A stretch of 64,000 nt of DNA from Actinacidiphila bryophytorum (GCF_016916835.1 NZ_JAFFIX010000023.1:62001-126000), one strand, 5' to 3'; numbered from the stretch's first letter, positions 19,007-27,917 are shown. The notes: a model not told the origin generated them from the sequence alone. Numbers and translations are program-made.

Positions 19007-20116
19007 ATGTACCACCTGTTCTTTCGGCTGGTCTTCCGCAGGATGGACGCCGAGAAGGCGCACCACCTGGCGTTCAGGTGGATCAGGGCCGCCGCCCGCG
19101 TCCCCGGTCTGCGGGCGGCGATCGCCGCCGTGCTGGCGCCGTCGCACGCGAGCCTGGCGACGACCGCGCTGGGGCAGCGGATGCGGGGGCCGTTCGGCCT
19201 GGCGGCCGGGTTCGACAAGAACGCCGTCGCGATCGACGGCATGTCGATGCTGGGGTTCGACCACGTCGAGATCGGCACGGTCACCGCGCAGCAGCAGTCG
19301 GGCAACCCGGCGCCGCGGCTCTTCCGGCTGGTGGGGGACCGGGCGCTGATCAACCGGATGGGCTTCAACAACGACGGCTCCGCCGCCGTCGCCGCCCGGC
19401 TGGCCCGGCGGCGCACGGTCTTCCCGACGACCGTCGGCGTCAACATCGGCAAGACGAAGGTCGTCCCCGAGGGTGAGGCCGTACAGGATTACGTCACCTC
19501 GGCCGAGCGGCTGGCGCGGTACGCCGACTACCTGGTCGTCAACGTGTCCTCGCCGAACACCCCTGGGCTGCGGAACCTGCAGGCGACCGAGGCGCTGCGG
19601 CCGCTGCTCGCGGGCGTACGGGAGGCCGCGGACCGTGCGGTCACCGGGCGGCGGGTGCCGCTGCTGGTGAAGATCGCGCCGGATCTGGCGGACGCCGACG
19701 TGGACGCGGTCGCGGACCTGGCGGTGGAGCTGGGGCTCGACGGCATCATCGCGACGAACACCACGATCGCCCGCGAGGGGCTCGGCCTGACCTCGGACCC
19801 CGCGGTGGTCGCGCAGACCGGCGGGCTGTCCGGCGCCCCGCTCGCCGACCGCTCGCTGGAGGTGCTGCGGCGGCTGTACGCGAGGGTGGGCGACCGGATC
19901 ACCCTGGTCGGCGTCGGCGGTGTCGAGACCGCGGAGGACGCCTGGCGGCGCATCCTCGCCGGTGCCACCCTCGTACAGGGGTACAGCGCCTTCGTCTACC
20001 AGGGGCCGTTCTGGATGCGCGCGGTCCACAAGGGGCTGGCCGCCAGGCTTGCCGCGAGCCCGTACGCCACCCTCGCCGACGCGGTCGGCGCCGACACCAG
20101 GAAGGTCACCTCATGA
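19007..20116 (+). CDS. pyrD: Dihydroorotate dehydrogenase (quinone), class 2
   Basis: The 369-residue flavoenzyme oxidises dihydroorotate to orotate using menaquinone. An N-terminal amphipathic segment (MYHLFFRLVFRRMDAEKAHH) marks the membrane-associated class 2 type. FMN and substrate motifs include GLAAGFDKNA (near residue 65), NRMGFNN and NVSSPNTPGLR with the catalytic serine. ATG 19007 has GGCGAGG upstream and starts the class 2 extension. It follows the repeat-filled gap after carB and overlaps pyrF. Confidence 0.95.
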   Translation: MYHLFFRLVFRRMDAEKAHHLAFRWIRAAARVPGLRAAIAAVLAPSHASLATTALGQRMRGPFGLAAGFDKNAVAIDGMSMLGFDHVEIGTVTAQQQSGNPAPRLFRLVGDRALINRMGFNNDGSAAVAARLARRRTVFPTTVGVNIGKTKVVPEGEAVQDYVTSAERLARYADYLVVNVSSPNTPGLRNLQATEALRPLLAGVREAADRAVTGRRVPLLVKIAPDLADADVDAVADLAVELGLDGIIATNTTIAREGLGLTSDPAVVAQTGGLSGAPLADRSLEVLRRLYARVGDRITLVGVGGVETAEDAWRRILAGATLVQGYSAFVYQGPFWMRAVHKGLAARLAASPYATLADAVGADTRKVTS

Positions 20117-20961
20117 CGACCGAGCGGCAGGAAGCCTTCGGCGCGCGGCTGCGCCGCGCCATGGACACCCGCGGGCAGCTGTGCGTGGGCATCGACCCGC
20201 ACGCGTCGCTGCTGGCCGACTGGGGCCTCGACGACGGTGTCGCGGGACTTGAGCGCTTCACCATGACCGTGGTGGAGGCGCTGGGCGAGCAGGTCGCGGT
20301 CTTCAAGCCGCAGTCCGCGTTCTTCGAGCGCTTCGGCTCGCGCGGCATCGCGGTGCTGGAGCGCGCGGTGGCCCAGGCCCGGGAGGCGGGCGCGCTGGTG
20401 CTGATGGACGCCAAGCGCGGCGACATCGGCTCGACGATGGCCGCGTACGCCGCCACATATCTGGACAAGGGCTCGCCGCTGTTCAGCGACGCGCTCACGG
20501 TGAGCCCCTACCTGGGCTTCGGCTCGCTGCGGCCCGCCCTGGACGCGGCGCGGATCTCCGGCTCCGGCGTCTTCGTGCTGGCGCTGACCTCGAACCCGGA
20601 GGGCGCGCAGGTGCAGCGGGCCGCGGCGGGCGACGGCCGGTCGGTCGCGCAGCTGATGCTGGACGACATCCGGGCGGAGAACGCCGGCGCGGCACCGCTC
20701 GGCTCGGTCGGCGCGGTGGTGGGTGCGACGCTGGGCGAGGCGGGCGTGGACCTGGCGGTGAACGGCCCCCTGCTGGCCCCCGGTGTCGGCGCGCAGGGCG
20801 CGACGCCCGCGGACCTCCCGGGTGTCTTCGGCGCGGCACTCGGGAATGTGCTGCCGAGCGTGAGCCGCGGGGTGCTCAGGCACGGCCCGGACGCGGCCGC
20901 GCTGCGTGCCGCAGCCGCGCGCTACACCGACGAGGTGCGCGAGGCCGTCGAAGGGGTCTGA
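20113..20961 (+). CDS. pyrF: Orotidine 5'-phosphate decarboxylase
   Basis: The 282-residue enzyme forms UMP from OMP. The catalytic signature LMDAKRGDIGSTM lies near residue 98, and the N terminus LCVGIDPHASLLADWGL matches the longer actinobacterial (type 2) family. The ATG overlaps the pyrD stop by four bases. It is the last gene of the pyrimidine operon. The final helix reads ARYTDEVREAVEGV. Confidence 0.95.
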   Translation: MTTERQEAFGARLRRAMDTRGQLCVGIDPHASLLADWGLDDGVAGLERFTMTVVEALGEQVAVFKPQSAFFERFGSRGIAVLERAVAQAREAGALVLMDAKRGDIGSTMAAYAATYLDKGSPLFSDALTVSPYLGFGSLRPALDAARISGSGVFVLALTSNPEGAQVQRAAAGDGRSVAQLMLDDIRAENAGAAPLGSVGAVVGATLGEAGVDLAVNGPLLAPGVGAQGATPADLPGVFGAALGNVLPSVSRGVLRHGPDAAALRAAAARYTDEVREAVEGV

Positions 20962-21285
20962 TCCGTTCGACGGAAGGCCGCTGGGAGCGGGGCAATAGTG
21001 CGGTAATACCGTCCGGTAATGCGGTCGAATATCGAACCGAAAAAGGGCCGGTTTCAACCACCGGCGTGATTGGGGCCGCGAGGTGTTCCGCTTTGTCCCA
21101 AATATCCCCTCGGATCGAGGCTGACCAGGACTTTTCGTTGGTTCTCGCTGACTTGAGCCGTCCGGACCGCTAGTCTCCGACAGGAGCGCGCAGTTCACCC
21201 GCGCGGCTCTTCGTCCCGCAGGTGCGGGGCGAGTGTGTTTCACACGGTCCATATCCGATTGCTCTACATCCGAGGTGACGTAGGC
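20962..21285 (+). promoter_or_regulatory. pyrF-sIHF intergenic region with sIHF promoter
   Basis: This 324-base interval has no gene. CTGACT (21148-21153) and TAGTCT (21171-21176) are 17 bases apart and form a good promoter for sIHF, leaving a leader of about 100 bases. A small hairpin GCCGGT/ACCGGC lies at 21047-21065, just after an A-rich run, and may end the pyr transcript. Confidence 0.5.
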
Positions 21286-21609
21286 GTGGCTCTTCCGCCC
21301 CTTACCCCTGAACAGCGCGCTGCCGCGCTCGAAAAGGCCGCCGCGGCTCGCCGGGAGCGCGCCGAGGTCAAGAACCGACTCAAGCACTCCGGCGCCTCCC
21401 TTCACGAGGTCATCAAGCAAGGCCAGGAGAACGACGTCATCGGCAAGATGAAGGTCTCCGCCCTGCTCGAATCCCTCCCCGGTGTCGGGAAAGTGCGCGC
21501 CAAGCAGATCATGGAACGGCTCGGCATCTCCGAGAGCCGCCGAGTGCGCGGTCTTGGCTCGAACCAGATCGCGTCTCTGGAGCGCGAGTTCGGCGGTACC
21601 GCCGCCTGA
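21286..21609 (+). CDS. sihF: Integration host factor, actinobacterial type (sIHF)
   Basis: The 107-residue nucleoid protein begins ALPPLTPEQRAAALEKAAAA, with a long basic helix and then a helix-two-turns-helix (LPGVGKVRAKQIMERLGI). The sequence is nearly that of the characterised S. coelicolor sIHF, as recalled. It binds DNA without strict sequence preference, compacts the nucleoid and affects sporulation and antibiotics. GTG 21286 is chosen because GAGGTGA lies about seven bases upstream; the open frame to 21235 lacks a binding site. gmk follows 37 bases later. Confidence 0.95.
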   Translation: MALPPLTPEQRAAALEKAAAARRERAEVKNRLKHSGASLHEVIKQGQENDVIGKMKVSALLESLPGVGKVRAKQIMERLGISESRRVRGLGSNQIASLEREFGGTAA

Positions 21610-21646
21610 GGTCCCGGCACCTCCGGGAACCAGGGATAATCGCTCC

Positions 21647-22270
21647 ATGAGCAATGCAGTCTCCCGGGGGGCAACGCGCCCCCTCGCTTCGCAGGGGGTC
21701 GCACCGACCCCCCCGGTCAGACGTCCGCGGCTGACCGTGCTCTCCGGCCCCTCGGGGGTCGGCAAGAGCACGGTCGTCGCACATCTGCGCACGGTGCATC
21801 CCGAGGTCTGGCTCTCGGTGTCGGCCACGACCCGCAAGCCGCGCCCCGGCGAACAGCACGGTGTGCAGTACTTCTTCGTCGACGACGACGAGTTCGACAA
21901 ACTCGTCGCGAACGGCGAACTGCTGGAATGGGCCGAATTCGCCGGCAACCGCTACGGCACACCCCGCCGTGCGGTGCTCGACAAGCTCAGCGCGGGCGAG
22001 CCGGTGCTGCTGGAGATCGACCTCCAGGGCGCCCGGCTCGTCCGCGAGTCCATGCCGGACGCCCACCTGGTCTTCCTCGCCCCGCCCAGCTGGGACGAAC
22101 TGGTCCGCCGGCTCACCGGCCGCGGCACCGAGTCGCCCGAGGTGATCGAGCGGCGGCTCGCCGCCGCCCGCATCGAACTGGCCGCCGAGTCCGAGTTCGA
22201 CCAGACCCTTGTCAACACCTCCGTCGAGGATGTAGCGCGTGAGCTGCTAGCCTTGATGGAGATTGTCTGA
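21647..22270 (+). CDS. gmk: Guanylate kinase
   Basis: The 207-residue enzyme phosphorylates GMP to GDP. P-loop SGPSGVGKST is near residue 32, the GMP site VSATTRKPRPGEQHGVQY near residue 57, and LEIDLQGARLVR near residue 121. About 25 N-terminal residues before the core are Ala/Pro/Arg rich. It lies between sIHF and rpoZ, as in other Streptomyces. Confidence 0.95.
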   Translation: MSNAVSRGATRPLASQGVAPTPPVRRPRLTVLSGPSGVGKSTVVAHLRTVHPEVWLSVSATTRKPRPGEQHGVQYFFVDDDEFDKLVANGELLEWAEFAGNRYGTPRRAVLDKLSAGEPVLLEIDLQGARLVRESMPDAHLVFLAPPSWDELVRRLTGRGTESPEVIERRLAAARIELAAESEFDQTLVNTSVEDVARELLALMEIV

Positions 22271-22338
22271 ACGCCGTGAGTTTCCCCGCCTGCCGCTTTC
22301 GCGGCCGGCGCCATCCAATCAGTAGGGGTAGGTAGAGC

Positions 22339-22611
22339 GTGTCCTCTTCCATCACCACGCCCGAGGGCATCATCAACCCGCCGATCGACGAGCTGCTCGA
22401 GGCCACCGACTCCAAGTACAGCCTGGTGATCTACGCGGCCAAGCGCGCGCGCCAGATCAACGCGTACTACTCGCAGCTCGGCGAGGGCCTGCTGGAGTAC
22501 GTCGGCCCGCTGGTGGACACCCACGTCCACGAGAAGCCGCTCTCGATCGCACTGCGCGAGATCAACGCGGGTCTGCTGACCTCGGAGGCCGTCGAGGCCC
22601 CCGCGCACTGA
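22339..22611 (+). CDS. rpoZ: RNA polymerase omega subunit
   Basis: The 90-residue subunit helps assemble RNA polymerase. The core reads IDELLEATDSKYSLVIYAAKRARQI, and the C-terminal part ends with PLSIALREINAGLLTSEAVE. The GTG start lies 68 bases after gmk, and a GGGTAGGTAGAG stretch precedes it. A strong terminator follows 33 bases after the stop. Confidence 0.94.
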   Translation: MSSSITTPEGIINPPIDELLEATDSKYSLVIYAAKRARQINAYYSQLGEGLLEYVGPLVDTHVHEKPLSIALREINAGLLTSEAVEAPAH

Positions 22612-22644
22612 CGCGCTCGCGCACGTACGGCATCCGTACGGCAG

Positions 22645-22687
22645 CACACCACAGGCCCGGCGGCGCGACCGCCGGGCCTGTGGTGTG
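22645..22687 (+). terminator. Strong terminator after rpoZ
   Basis: A 19-bp perfect stem (left arm 22645-22663, right arm 22669-22687) with a CGCGA loop. It ends the sIHF-gmk-rpoZ region. The coaBC start is 42 bases further, so the coaBC promoter must overlap or lie in the hairpin, or some transcription reads through. Confidence 0.85.
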
Positions 22688-22728
22688 TCATGGGACGAGC
22701 GGTTCCTTCGACACCTGCGGGAGAGACG

Positions 22729-24033
22729 ATGACGCGCGAGGCTGACGGCGGGCACACGGCGGGCGGCAGGCCACGGGTCGTACTCGGGGTGAGCGGCGGC
22801 ATCGCCGCCTACAAGGCCTGCGAGCTGCTGCGCCGGCTCACCGAGTCGGGCCACGACGTCACGGTCGTGCCCACCGACTCCGCCCTGCACTTCGTCGGCG
22901 AGGCCACCTGGTCCGCGCTGTCCGGCAACCCCGTCTCGACCCGGGTCTGGGACGGCGTCCACGAGGTGCCGCACGTCAGGATCGGCCAGCACGCCGACCT
23001 GGTGGTCGTCGCCCCCGCCACCGCCGACCTGCTCGCCAGGGCCGCCCACGGCCTGGCCGACGACCTGCTCACCAACACCCTGCTCACCGCCCGCTGCCCG
23101 GTCGTCTTCGCGCCCGCCATGCACACCGAGATGTGGGAGCACCCCGCCACCCAGGAGAACGTCGCCACCCTGCGCCGCCGCGGCGCCGTCGTCATCGAGC
23201 CCGCGGTCGGCCGGCTCACCGGCGTCGACACCGGCAAGGGCCGGCTGCCCGACCCCGCCGAGATCTACGAGGTCTGCCGCAGGGTGATCGCCCGCGGCCC
23301 CGGGGCGCGCGACCTGGCAGGGCGCCATGTCGTCGTCAGCGCCGGCGGCACCCGGGAGCCGCTGGACCCCGTCCGCTACCTCGGCAACCGCTCCTCGGGC
23401 AAGCAGGGCTACGCGCTGGCCCGTACCGCGGTCGCCCGCGGCGCCAGGGTGACCCTGGTCGCCGCCAACACCGCGCTGGCCGACCCGGCGGGCGCCGACG
23501 TGGTCCGGGTCGGCACCGCCGCGCAGCTGCGGGAGGCGGTGCTCAAGGCCGCGGGCGACGCCGACGTCGTGGTCATGGCCGCCGCCGTCGCCGACTTCCG
23601 GCCCGCCGACTACGCCGCCGCCAAGATCAAGAAGAAGGACGGGGAGGAGCCCCCGCCGCTCGCCCTGGTCCGCAACCCCGACATCCTCGCCGAGCTGTCC
23701 GCGGACCGGCCGCGCGGCGGGCAGCTGGTCGTCGGCTTCGCCGCCGAGACCGACGACGTCCTCGCCCACGGCCGCGCCAAGCTCGCCCGCAAGGGCTGCG
23801 ACCTGCTGGTGGTCAACGAGGTGGGGGAGCACATGGCTTTCGGCCGGGAGGACAACGAGGCGGTCGTCCTCGGAGCGGACGGCAGCCAGACGCCGGTGCC
23901 GTTCGGCCCGAAGGAGGCGCTCGCCGACACGGTGTGGGACCTGGTCGCCGCCCGGCTGCCCGCAGCCGCCGCGGCGGAGCCCTCGGGGGAGTCCACGGGG
24001 ACCTCCGCCGGGAAATCCACCGGTCGGCCGTAA
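22729..24033 (+). CDS. coaBC: Bifunctional phosphopantothenoylcysteine decarboxylase/synthase
   Basis: The 434-residue coenzyme A enzyme has an N-terminal flavin decarboxylase (GVSGGIAAYKACELLRRL near residue 19, VPHVRIGQHADLVVVAPAT with the histidine, PAMHTEMW). The C-terminal synthase has SAGGTREPLDPVRYLGNRSS near residue 204. ATG 22729 follows GGGAGAG by about five bases; the open frame from ATG 22690 starts next to the terminator and lacks a binding site. The last 30 residues are a Ser/Thr/Gly tail. Confidence 0.94.
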   Translation: MTREADGGHTAGGRPRVVLGVSGGIAAYKACELLRRLTESGHDVTVVPTDSALHFVGEATWSALSGNPVSTRVWDGVHEVPHVRIGQHADLVVVAPATADLLARAAHGLADDLLTNTLLTARCPVVFAPAMHTEMWEHPATQENVATLRRRGAVVIEPAVGRLTGVDTGKGRLPDPAEIYEVCRRVIARGPGARDLAGRHVVVSAGGTREPLDPVRYLGNRSSGKQGYALARTAVARGARVTLVAANTALADPAGADVVRVGTAAQLREAVLKAAGDADVVVMAAAVADFRPADYAAAKIKKKDGEEPPPLALVRNPDILAELSADRPRGGQLVVGFAAETDDVLAHGRAKLARKGCDLLVVNEVGEHMAFGREDNEAVVLGADGSQTPVPFGPKEALADTVWDLVAARLPAAAAAEPSGESTGTSAGKSTGRP

Positions 24034-24159
24034 CGAAACGGACAAATCATCCGTTATGGTGGCGGTGCGGGGCTGATCGTCGTACCGCAGGACGCCGGGA
24101 AGCCGGTGTTGGCATATCCAAGGAACGAGATGCCGTGCCCGTCCGAGCGGCGCGACCGA

Positions 24160-24201
24160 TAAACTGGCCGCGGAGTGCCGGGCGCAGCCCTGTGCACTCC
24201 G
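24160..24201 (+). promoter_or_regulatory. metK upstream region: candidate -10 and compound hairpin
   Basis: TAAACT (24160-24165) fits a -10. Just downstream CGGAGTGC (24171-24178) pairs with GCACTCCG (24194-24201), enclosing a nested GGGC-GCA-GCCC hairpin. The structure would lie at the start of a leader of about 70 bases before metK. I do not recognise it as a named SAM riboswitch. Confidence 0.4.
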
Positions 24202-24242
24202 CCAAGATTCAGCCAGCAGCCGCTGCAACCCCAGGGAGCGAT

Positions 24243-25466
24243 GTGTCCCGCCGCCTCTTCACCTCGGAGTCCGTCACCGAGGGCCACCCAGACAAGATCG
24301 CTGACCAGATCAGCGACACGATCCTCGACGCACTCCTGACGGCCGACCCCGCATCCCGGGTGGCCGTCGAGACGATGATCACGACCGGCCAGGTGCATAT
24401 CGCGGGCGAGGTGACGACGACCGCCTACGCGGACATCGCCACCCTGGTGCGCAACAAGATCCTCGACATCGGGTACGACTCGTCCAAGAAGGGCTTCGAC
24501 GGCGCCTCGTGCGGTGTCTCGGTGTCCATCGGCGCGCAGTCCCCCGACATCGCGCAGGGCGTCGACACCGCCTACGAGAAGCGGGTCGAGGGTGCCGCGG
24601 GCGAGGGCGCCGACGACGACCTGGACAAGCAGGGCGCCGGCGACCAGGGCCTGATGTTCGGGTACGCCTCCGACGAGACGCCCGAGCTGATGCCGCTGCC
24701 GATCACGCTGGCCCACCGGCTCTCCAAGCGCCTCACCGAGGTCCGCAAGAACGGGACCATCCCGTACCTGCGCCCCGACGGCAAGACCCAGGTCACCATC
24801 GAGTACGACGGCGACAAGGCCGTACGCCTCGACACCGTCGTGGTGTCCTCGCAGCACGCCTCCGACATCGACCTGGAGTCGCTGCTCGCCCCCGACATCC
24901 GCGAGTTCGTCGTCGAGGTCGAGCTCAAGGCGCTCCTCGACGACGGCATCAAGCTCGACACCGAGGGCTACAAGCTGCTGGTCAACCCCACCGGGCGGTT
25001 CGAGATCGGCGGCCCGATGGGTGACGCGGGCCTCACCGGCCGGAAGATCATCATCGACACGTACGGCGGTATGGCCCGCCACGGCGGCGGGGCCTTCTCC
25101 GGCAAGGACCCGTCCAAGGTCGACCGCTCGGCCGCCTACGCGATGCGCTGGGTCGCCAAGAACGTGGTCGCGGCCGGTCTCGCCGCGCGCTGCGAGGTCC
25201 AGGTCGCCTACGCCATCGGCAAGGCCGAGCCGGTCGGTCTCTTCGTGGAGACCTTCGGTACGGAGAACGTCGATGTCGAGAAGATCGAGCAGGCCATCTC
25301 GCAGGTCTTCGACCTGCGCCCGGCCGCGATCATCCGCGACCTCGACCTGCTCCGCCCGATCTACGCGCAGACCGCCGCGTACGGTCACTTCGGCCGTGAC
25401 GTCCCCGACTTCACGTGGGAGCGCACCGACCGCGTCGACGCCCTCCGCACGGCCGCGGGCCTCTAG
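24243..25466 (+). CDS. metK: S-adenosylmethionine synthetase
   Basis: The 407-residue enzyme makes SAM from methionine and ATP. Signatures: EGHPDKIADQISD (near residue 14), GAGDQGLMFGYA (near residue 133) and GGGAFSGKDPSKVDRS (near residue 282). GTG 24243 is in frame with AGGGAG just upstream; the ATG at 24241 is out of frame. A 9-bp hairpin follows the stop directly. SAM supply affects antibiotic production in this group. Confidence 0.96.
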   Translation: MSRRLFTSESVTEGHPDKIADQISDTILDALLTADPASRVAVETMITTGQVHIAGEVTTTAYADIATLVRNKILDIGYDSSKKGFDGASCGVSVSIGAQSPDIAQGVDTAYEKRVEGAAGEGADDDLDKQGAGDQGLMFGYASDETPELMPLPITLAHRLSKRLTEVRKNGTIPYLRPDGKTQVTIEYDGDKAVRLDTVVVSSQHASDIDLESLLAPDIREFVVEVELKALLDDGIKLDTEGYKLLVNPTGRFEIGGPMGDAGLTGRKIIIDTYGGMARHGGGAFSGKDPSKVDRSAAYAMRWVAKNVVAAGLAARCEVQVAYAIGKAEPVGLFVETFGTENVDVEKIEQAISQVFDLRPAAIIRDLDLLRPIYAQTAAYGHFGRDVPDFTWERTDRVDALRTAAGL

Positions 25467-25480
25467 CCCCACTGCCCCTT

Positions 25481-25502
25481 GCGGTAGGCCGTCGCCTACC
25501 GC
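25481..25502 (+). terminator. Terminator after metK
   Basis: GCGGTAGGC (25481-25489) and GCCTACCGC (25494-25502) form a 9-bp perfect stem with a CGTC loop, 15 bases after the metK stop. Confidence 0.65.
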
Positions 25503-25517
25503 GCCGTCGTGGCTCGT

Positions 25518-25594
25518 CGCGCAGTTCCCCGCGCCCCTGAAATCGCTCACCCTCTTCCAGAGGGCAAGCCACAAGGGGCGCGGGGAACTGCGCG
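25518..25594. repeat. Inverted pair of the 21-bp family repeat
   Basis: CGCGCAGTTCCCCGCGCCCC... at 25518-25538 and its exact reverse complement at 25574-25594 are 35 bases apart and can form a 21-bp stem. It lies between metK and priA. The orientation is opposite to that of the pair between carB and pyrD. Confidence 0.85.
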
Positions 25595-25679
25595 CGCAAC
25601 CACAGCGGTGCTGAGGCCGTTCTGTCACCGTATGTGGCACCTACGTGCGTTGTCGGAGCCGTCTGCAAGACTTCGTGGG

Positions 25680-27740
25680 GTGAGCCCCGAAGAACCCCCT
25701 GCGGCCGAGCAGCTCGCTCTGATCCGCACCACCGCGCGCAAAGCCAAACCCCGCACCTGGCGCGGAGCGCAACTGGCCGAGGGGCTGCCCGTCGCCCGCG
25801 TCCTCGTGGACAAGGGGCTGCTGCACCTCGACCAGTTCTTCGACTACGCCGTACCCGCGGCGATGGACGCCGACGCCCAGCCCGGCGTCAGGGTCCGCGT
25901 CCGCTTCGGCGCCCGGGTCGTCAAGGGGCACCGCGAGGGCGGCACCCTCCACGACGGCTTCATCGTCGAGCGCCGCACCGAGAGCGACTACGCAGGCCCG
26001 CTCGCCCCGCTGGCCCAGGTCCTCTCGCCCGAGGTCGTGCTGACCCCGGCGCTGCTCACCCTGTGCCGCCAGGTCGCCGACCGCTACGCCGGCGCGCTCG
26101 CCGACGTCGTCCAGCTCGCCGTCCCCCCGCGGATGGCCCGCGCCGAGAAGGACGCCTCGCCTGAGCCGCTGCCCGCGCCCGCACCGCCCGAGCCGGGCAC
26201 CTGGTCCCGTTACGCCACCGGCCCCGCCTACCTGCAGGCCCTCGCCCGCGGTGACACCCCGCGGGCGGTCTGGCTCGCCCTCCCCGGGCCGCACTGGCCC
26301 GCCGAGCTGGCCCGCGCCGTCGCCGCGACGCTCGCCTCCGGGCGCGGCGCCCTGGCCGTCCTGCCCGACGGGCGCTCCGTCGCCCGCGCCGACGCCGCCC
26401 TCACCGAGCTGCTGGGCGAGGGCCGCCACGTCATGCTCACCGCCGACGCCGGCCCCGAGGAGCGGTACCGCCGCTGGCTCGCGGTCAGCCGCGGCGCGGT
26501 CCGCGCGGTCGTCGGCACCCGCGCCGCGATGTTCGCGCCCGTCGCCGACCTCGGCCTCGTCGCCCTCTGGGACGACGGCGACTCCAGCCACGCCGAACCG
26601 CACGCGCCGCAGCCGCACGCCAGGGACGTCCTGCTGCTGCGGGCCGCGGAGGAGCGCACCGCCTTCCTGCTCGGCGGCCTCACCGGCACCGTGGAGGGCG
26701 CGCAGCTCGTCGACAGCGGCTGGGCGCTGCCGCTGGCCGCCGCCCGCGAGCAGGTACGGGCCGCGGCGCCGCTGATCCGTACCGTCGGCGACGCCGACCA
26801 GGCCAGGGACGCCGCCGCCCGCGCCGCCCGGCTGCCCTCGCTTGCCTGGCAGGTCACCCGCGACGCCCTCGCCCGCGGCCCGGTCCTCGTCCAGGTGCCC
26901 CGGCGCGGCTACGTCCCCCGGCTGGCCTGCGACACCTGCCGTGCCGCCGCCAGGTGCGCGGCCTGCGCGGGGCCGCTGGAGCTGCGCGAGCGCGGCGGTA
27001 CGCCGTCCTGCGGGTGGTGCGGGCGGCCCGCGGCGGACTGGCACTGCCAGGAGTGCGGGGGGTTCAAGCTGCGGGCACAGGTCGTCGGTGCGCGGCGCAC
27101 CGCCGAGGAGCTGGGCCGCGCCTTTCCCCGGGTGCCGGTGCGGACGTCGGGGCGCGACACCGTACTCCCCTCGGTCGGTGCCGCGCCCGCGCTCGTCATC
27201 GCCACGCCGGGTGCGGAGCCGGTCGCGGAGGGGCCGGGTTACGCCGCCGCGCTGCTGCTCGACGGCTGGGCGCTGCTGAACCGGCCCGACCTGCGGGCGG
27301 CGGAGGAGGCGCTGCGGCGGTGGGCGGCTGCGGCGGCGCTGGTGCGGCCGGCGGGGGAGGGGGGCACCGTGCTGGTGCTCGCGGAGCCCACGCTGCGGCC
27401 CGTGCAGGCGCTTGTGCGGTGGGATCCGGCGGGGCACGCGGTGCGGGAGCTGGCGGAGCGGGCGGAACTGAGGTTTCCGCCCGTGTCGCGGATGGCGTCG
27501 GTGAGCGGGCCGGCCGCGGCGGTGGCGGAGCTGCTGGCGCTCGCGCGGTTGCCGCCGGGGACGGATCAGCTCGGGCCGGTTCCTGCGGGGCCTGCCGGCG
27601 GCGAGCGACTGCTCCTGCGGGTGCCGCCGGGGAGCGGCGCGGCGCTGGCCGCGGCGCTCAAGTCGGCGCAGGTCGCCCGTGCGACCCGGGGCGGCGGCGA
27701 GCCCGTCGCGGTCCGGCTCGACCCGACGGACATCGGCTAG
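25680..27740 (+). CDS. priA: Primosomal protein PriA, helicase-degenerate actinobacterial form
   Basis: The 686-residue protein keeps the PriA 3'-DNA-binding domain (DKGLLHLDQFFDYAVP near residue 43) and all four zinc Cys pairs (CDTC, CAAC, CGWC, CQEC, about residues 417-460). The Walker A region of helicase PriA is replaced by LALPGPHWPAEL and the DEEH box by LWDDGD, so ATP hydrolysis is unlikely. It probably works as a DNA and primosome binding factor in replication restart. GTG 25680 is chosen for the family N terminus SPEEPPAAEQLALIR. Codon style shifts from C-ending to G-ending near 27,280. A MITE begins directly after the stop. Confidence 0.9.
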   Translation: MSPEEPPAAEQLALIRTTARKAKPRTWRGAQLAEGLPVARVLVDKGLLHLDQFFDYAVPAAMDADAQPGVRVRVRFGARVVKGHREGGTLHDGFIVERRTESDYAGPLAPLAQVLSPEVVLTPALLTLCRQVADRYAGALADVVQLAVPPRMARAEKDASPEPLPAPAPPEPGTWSRYATGPAYLQALARGDTPRAVWLALPGPHWPAELARAVAATLASGRGALAVLPDGRSVARADAALTELLGEGRHVMLTADAGPEERYRRWLAVSRGAVRAVVGTRAAMFAPVADLGLVALWDDGDSSHAEPHAPQPHARDVLLLRAAEERTAFLLGGLTGTVEGAQLVDSGWALPLAAAREQVRAAAPLIRTVGDADQARDAAARAARLPSLAWQVTRDALARGPVLVQVPRRGYVPRLACDTCRAAARCAACAGPLELRERGGTPSCGWCGRPAADWHCQECGGFKLRAQVVGARRTAEELGRAFPRVPVRTSGRDTVLPSVGAAPALVIATPGAEPVAEGPGYAAALLLDGWALLNRPDLRAAEEALRRWAAAAALVRPAGEGGTVLVLAEPTLRPVQALVRWDPAGHAVRELAERAELRFPPVSRMASVSGPAAAVAELLALARLPPGTDQLGPVPAGPAGGERLLLRVPPGSGAALAAALKSAQVARATRGGGEPVAVRLDPTDIG

Positions 27741-27917
27741 GCCGTGTTTTGGAAGTAGCGCCGTCCGCCCACAGGGCGGGCCCCGCGGCGTCTGGTGCGT
27801 GCGATCGCAAGGCGGAGGGTCGTCCTCGTAGTGGGCCTGCTCGGACGACTCCGACAACGCAGCGAGCGTGCGTGCCAGGCGTCGCGGGGCAGGCGGGACT
27901 TCCAAAACACGGCCTAG
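27737..27917. mobile_element. 173-bp MITE with 16-bp inverted ends and CTAG duplication
   Basis: GCCGTGTTTTGGAAGT (27741-27756) and its exact reverse complement (27898-27913) bound a 173-bp element. CTAG flanks both sides (27737-27740 and 27914-27917), a 4-base target duplication like that of IS5-family elements. No transposase is encoded, so it would be mobilised in trans. The left CTAG contains the priA TAG stop, so insertion occurred exactly at the gene end without harming it. Confidence 0.85.

Noticed and set aside
21235..21285. Longer sIHF start
   Set aside because: No binding site; GTG 21286 with GAGGTGA gives the conserved 107-residue protein.
24034..24242. Named SAM riboswitch before metK
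   Set aside because: The conserved cores I know for SAM-I or SAM-IV are not seen; only a generic compound hairpin is present.
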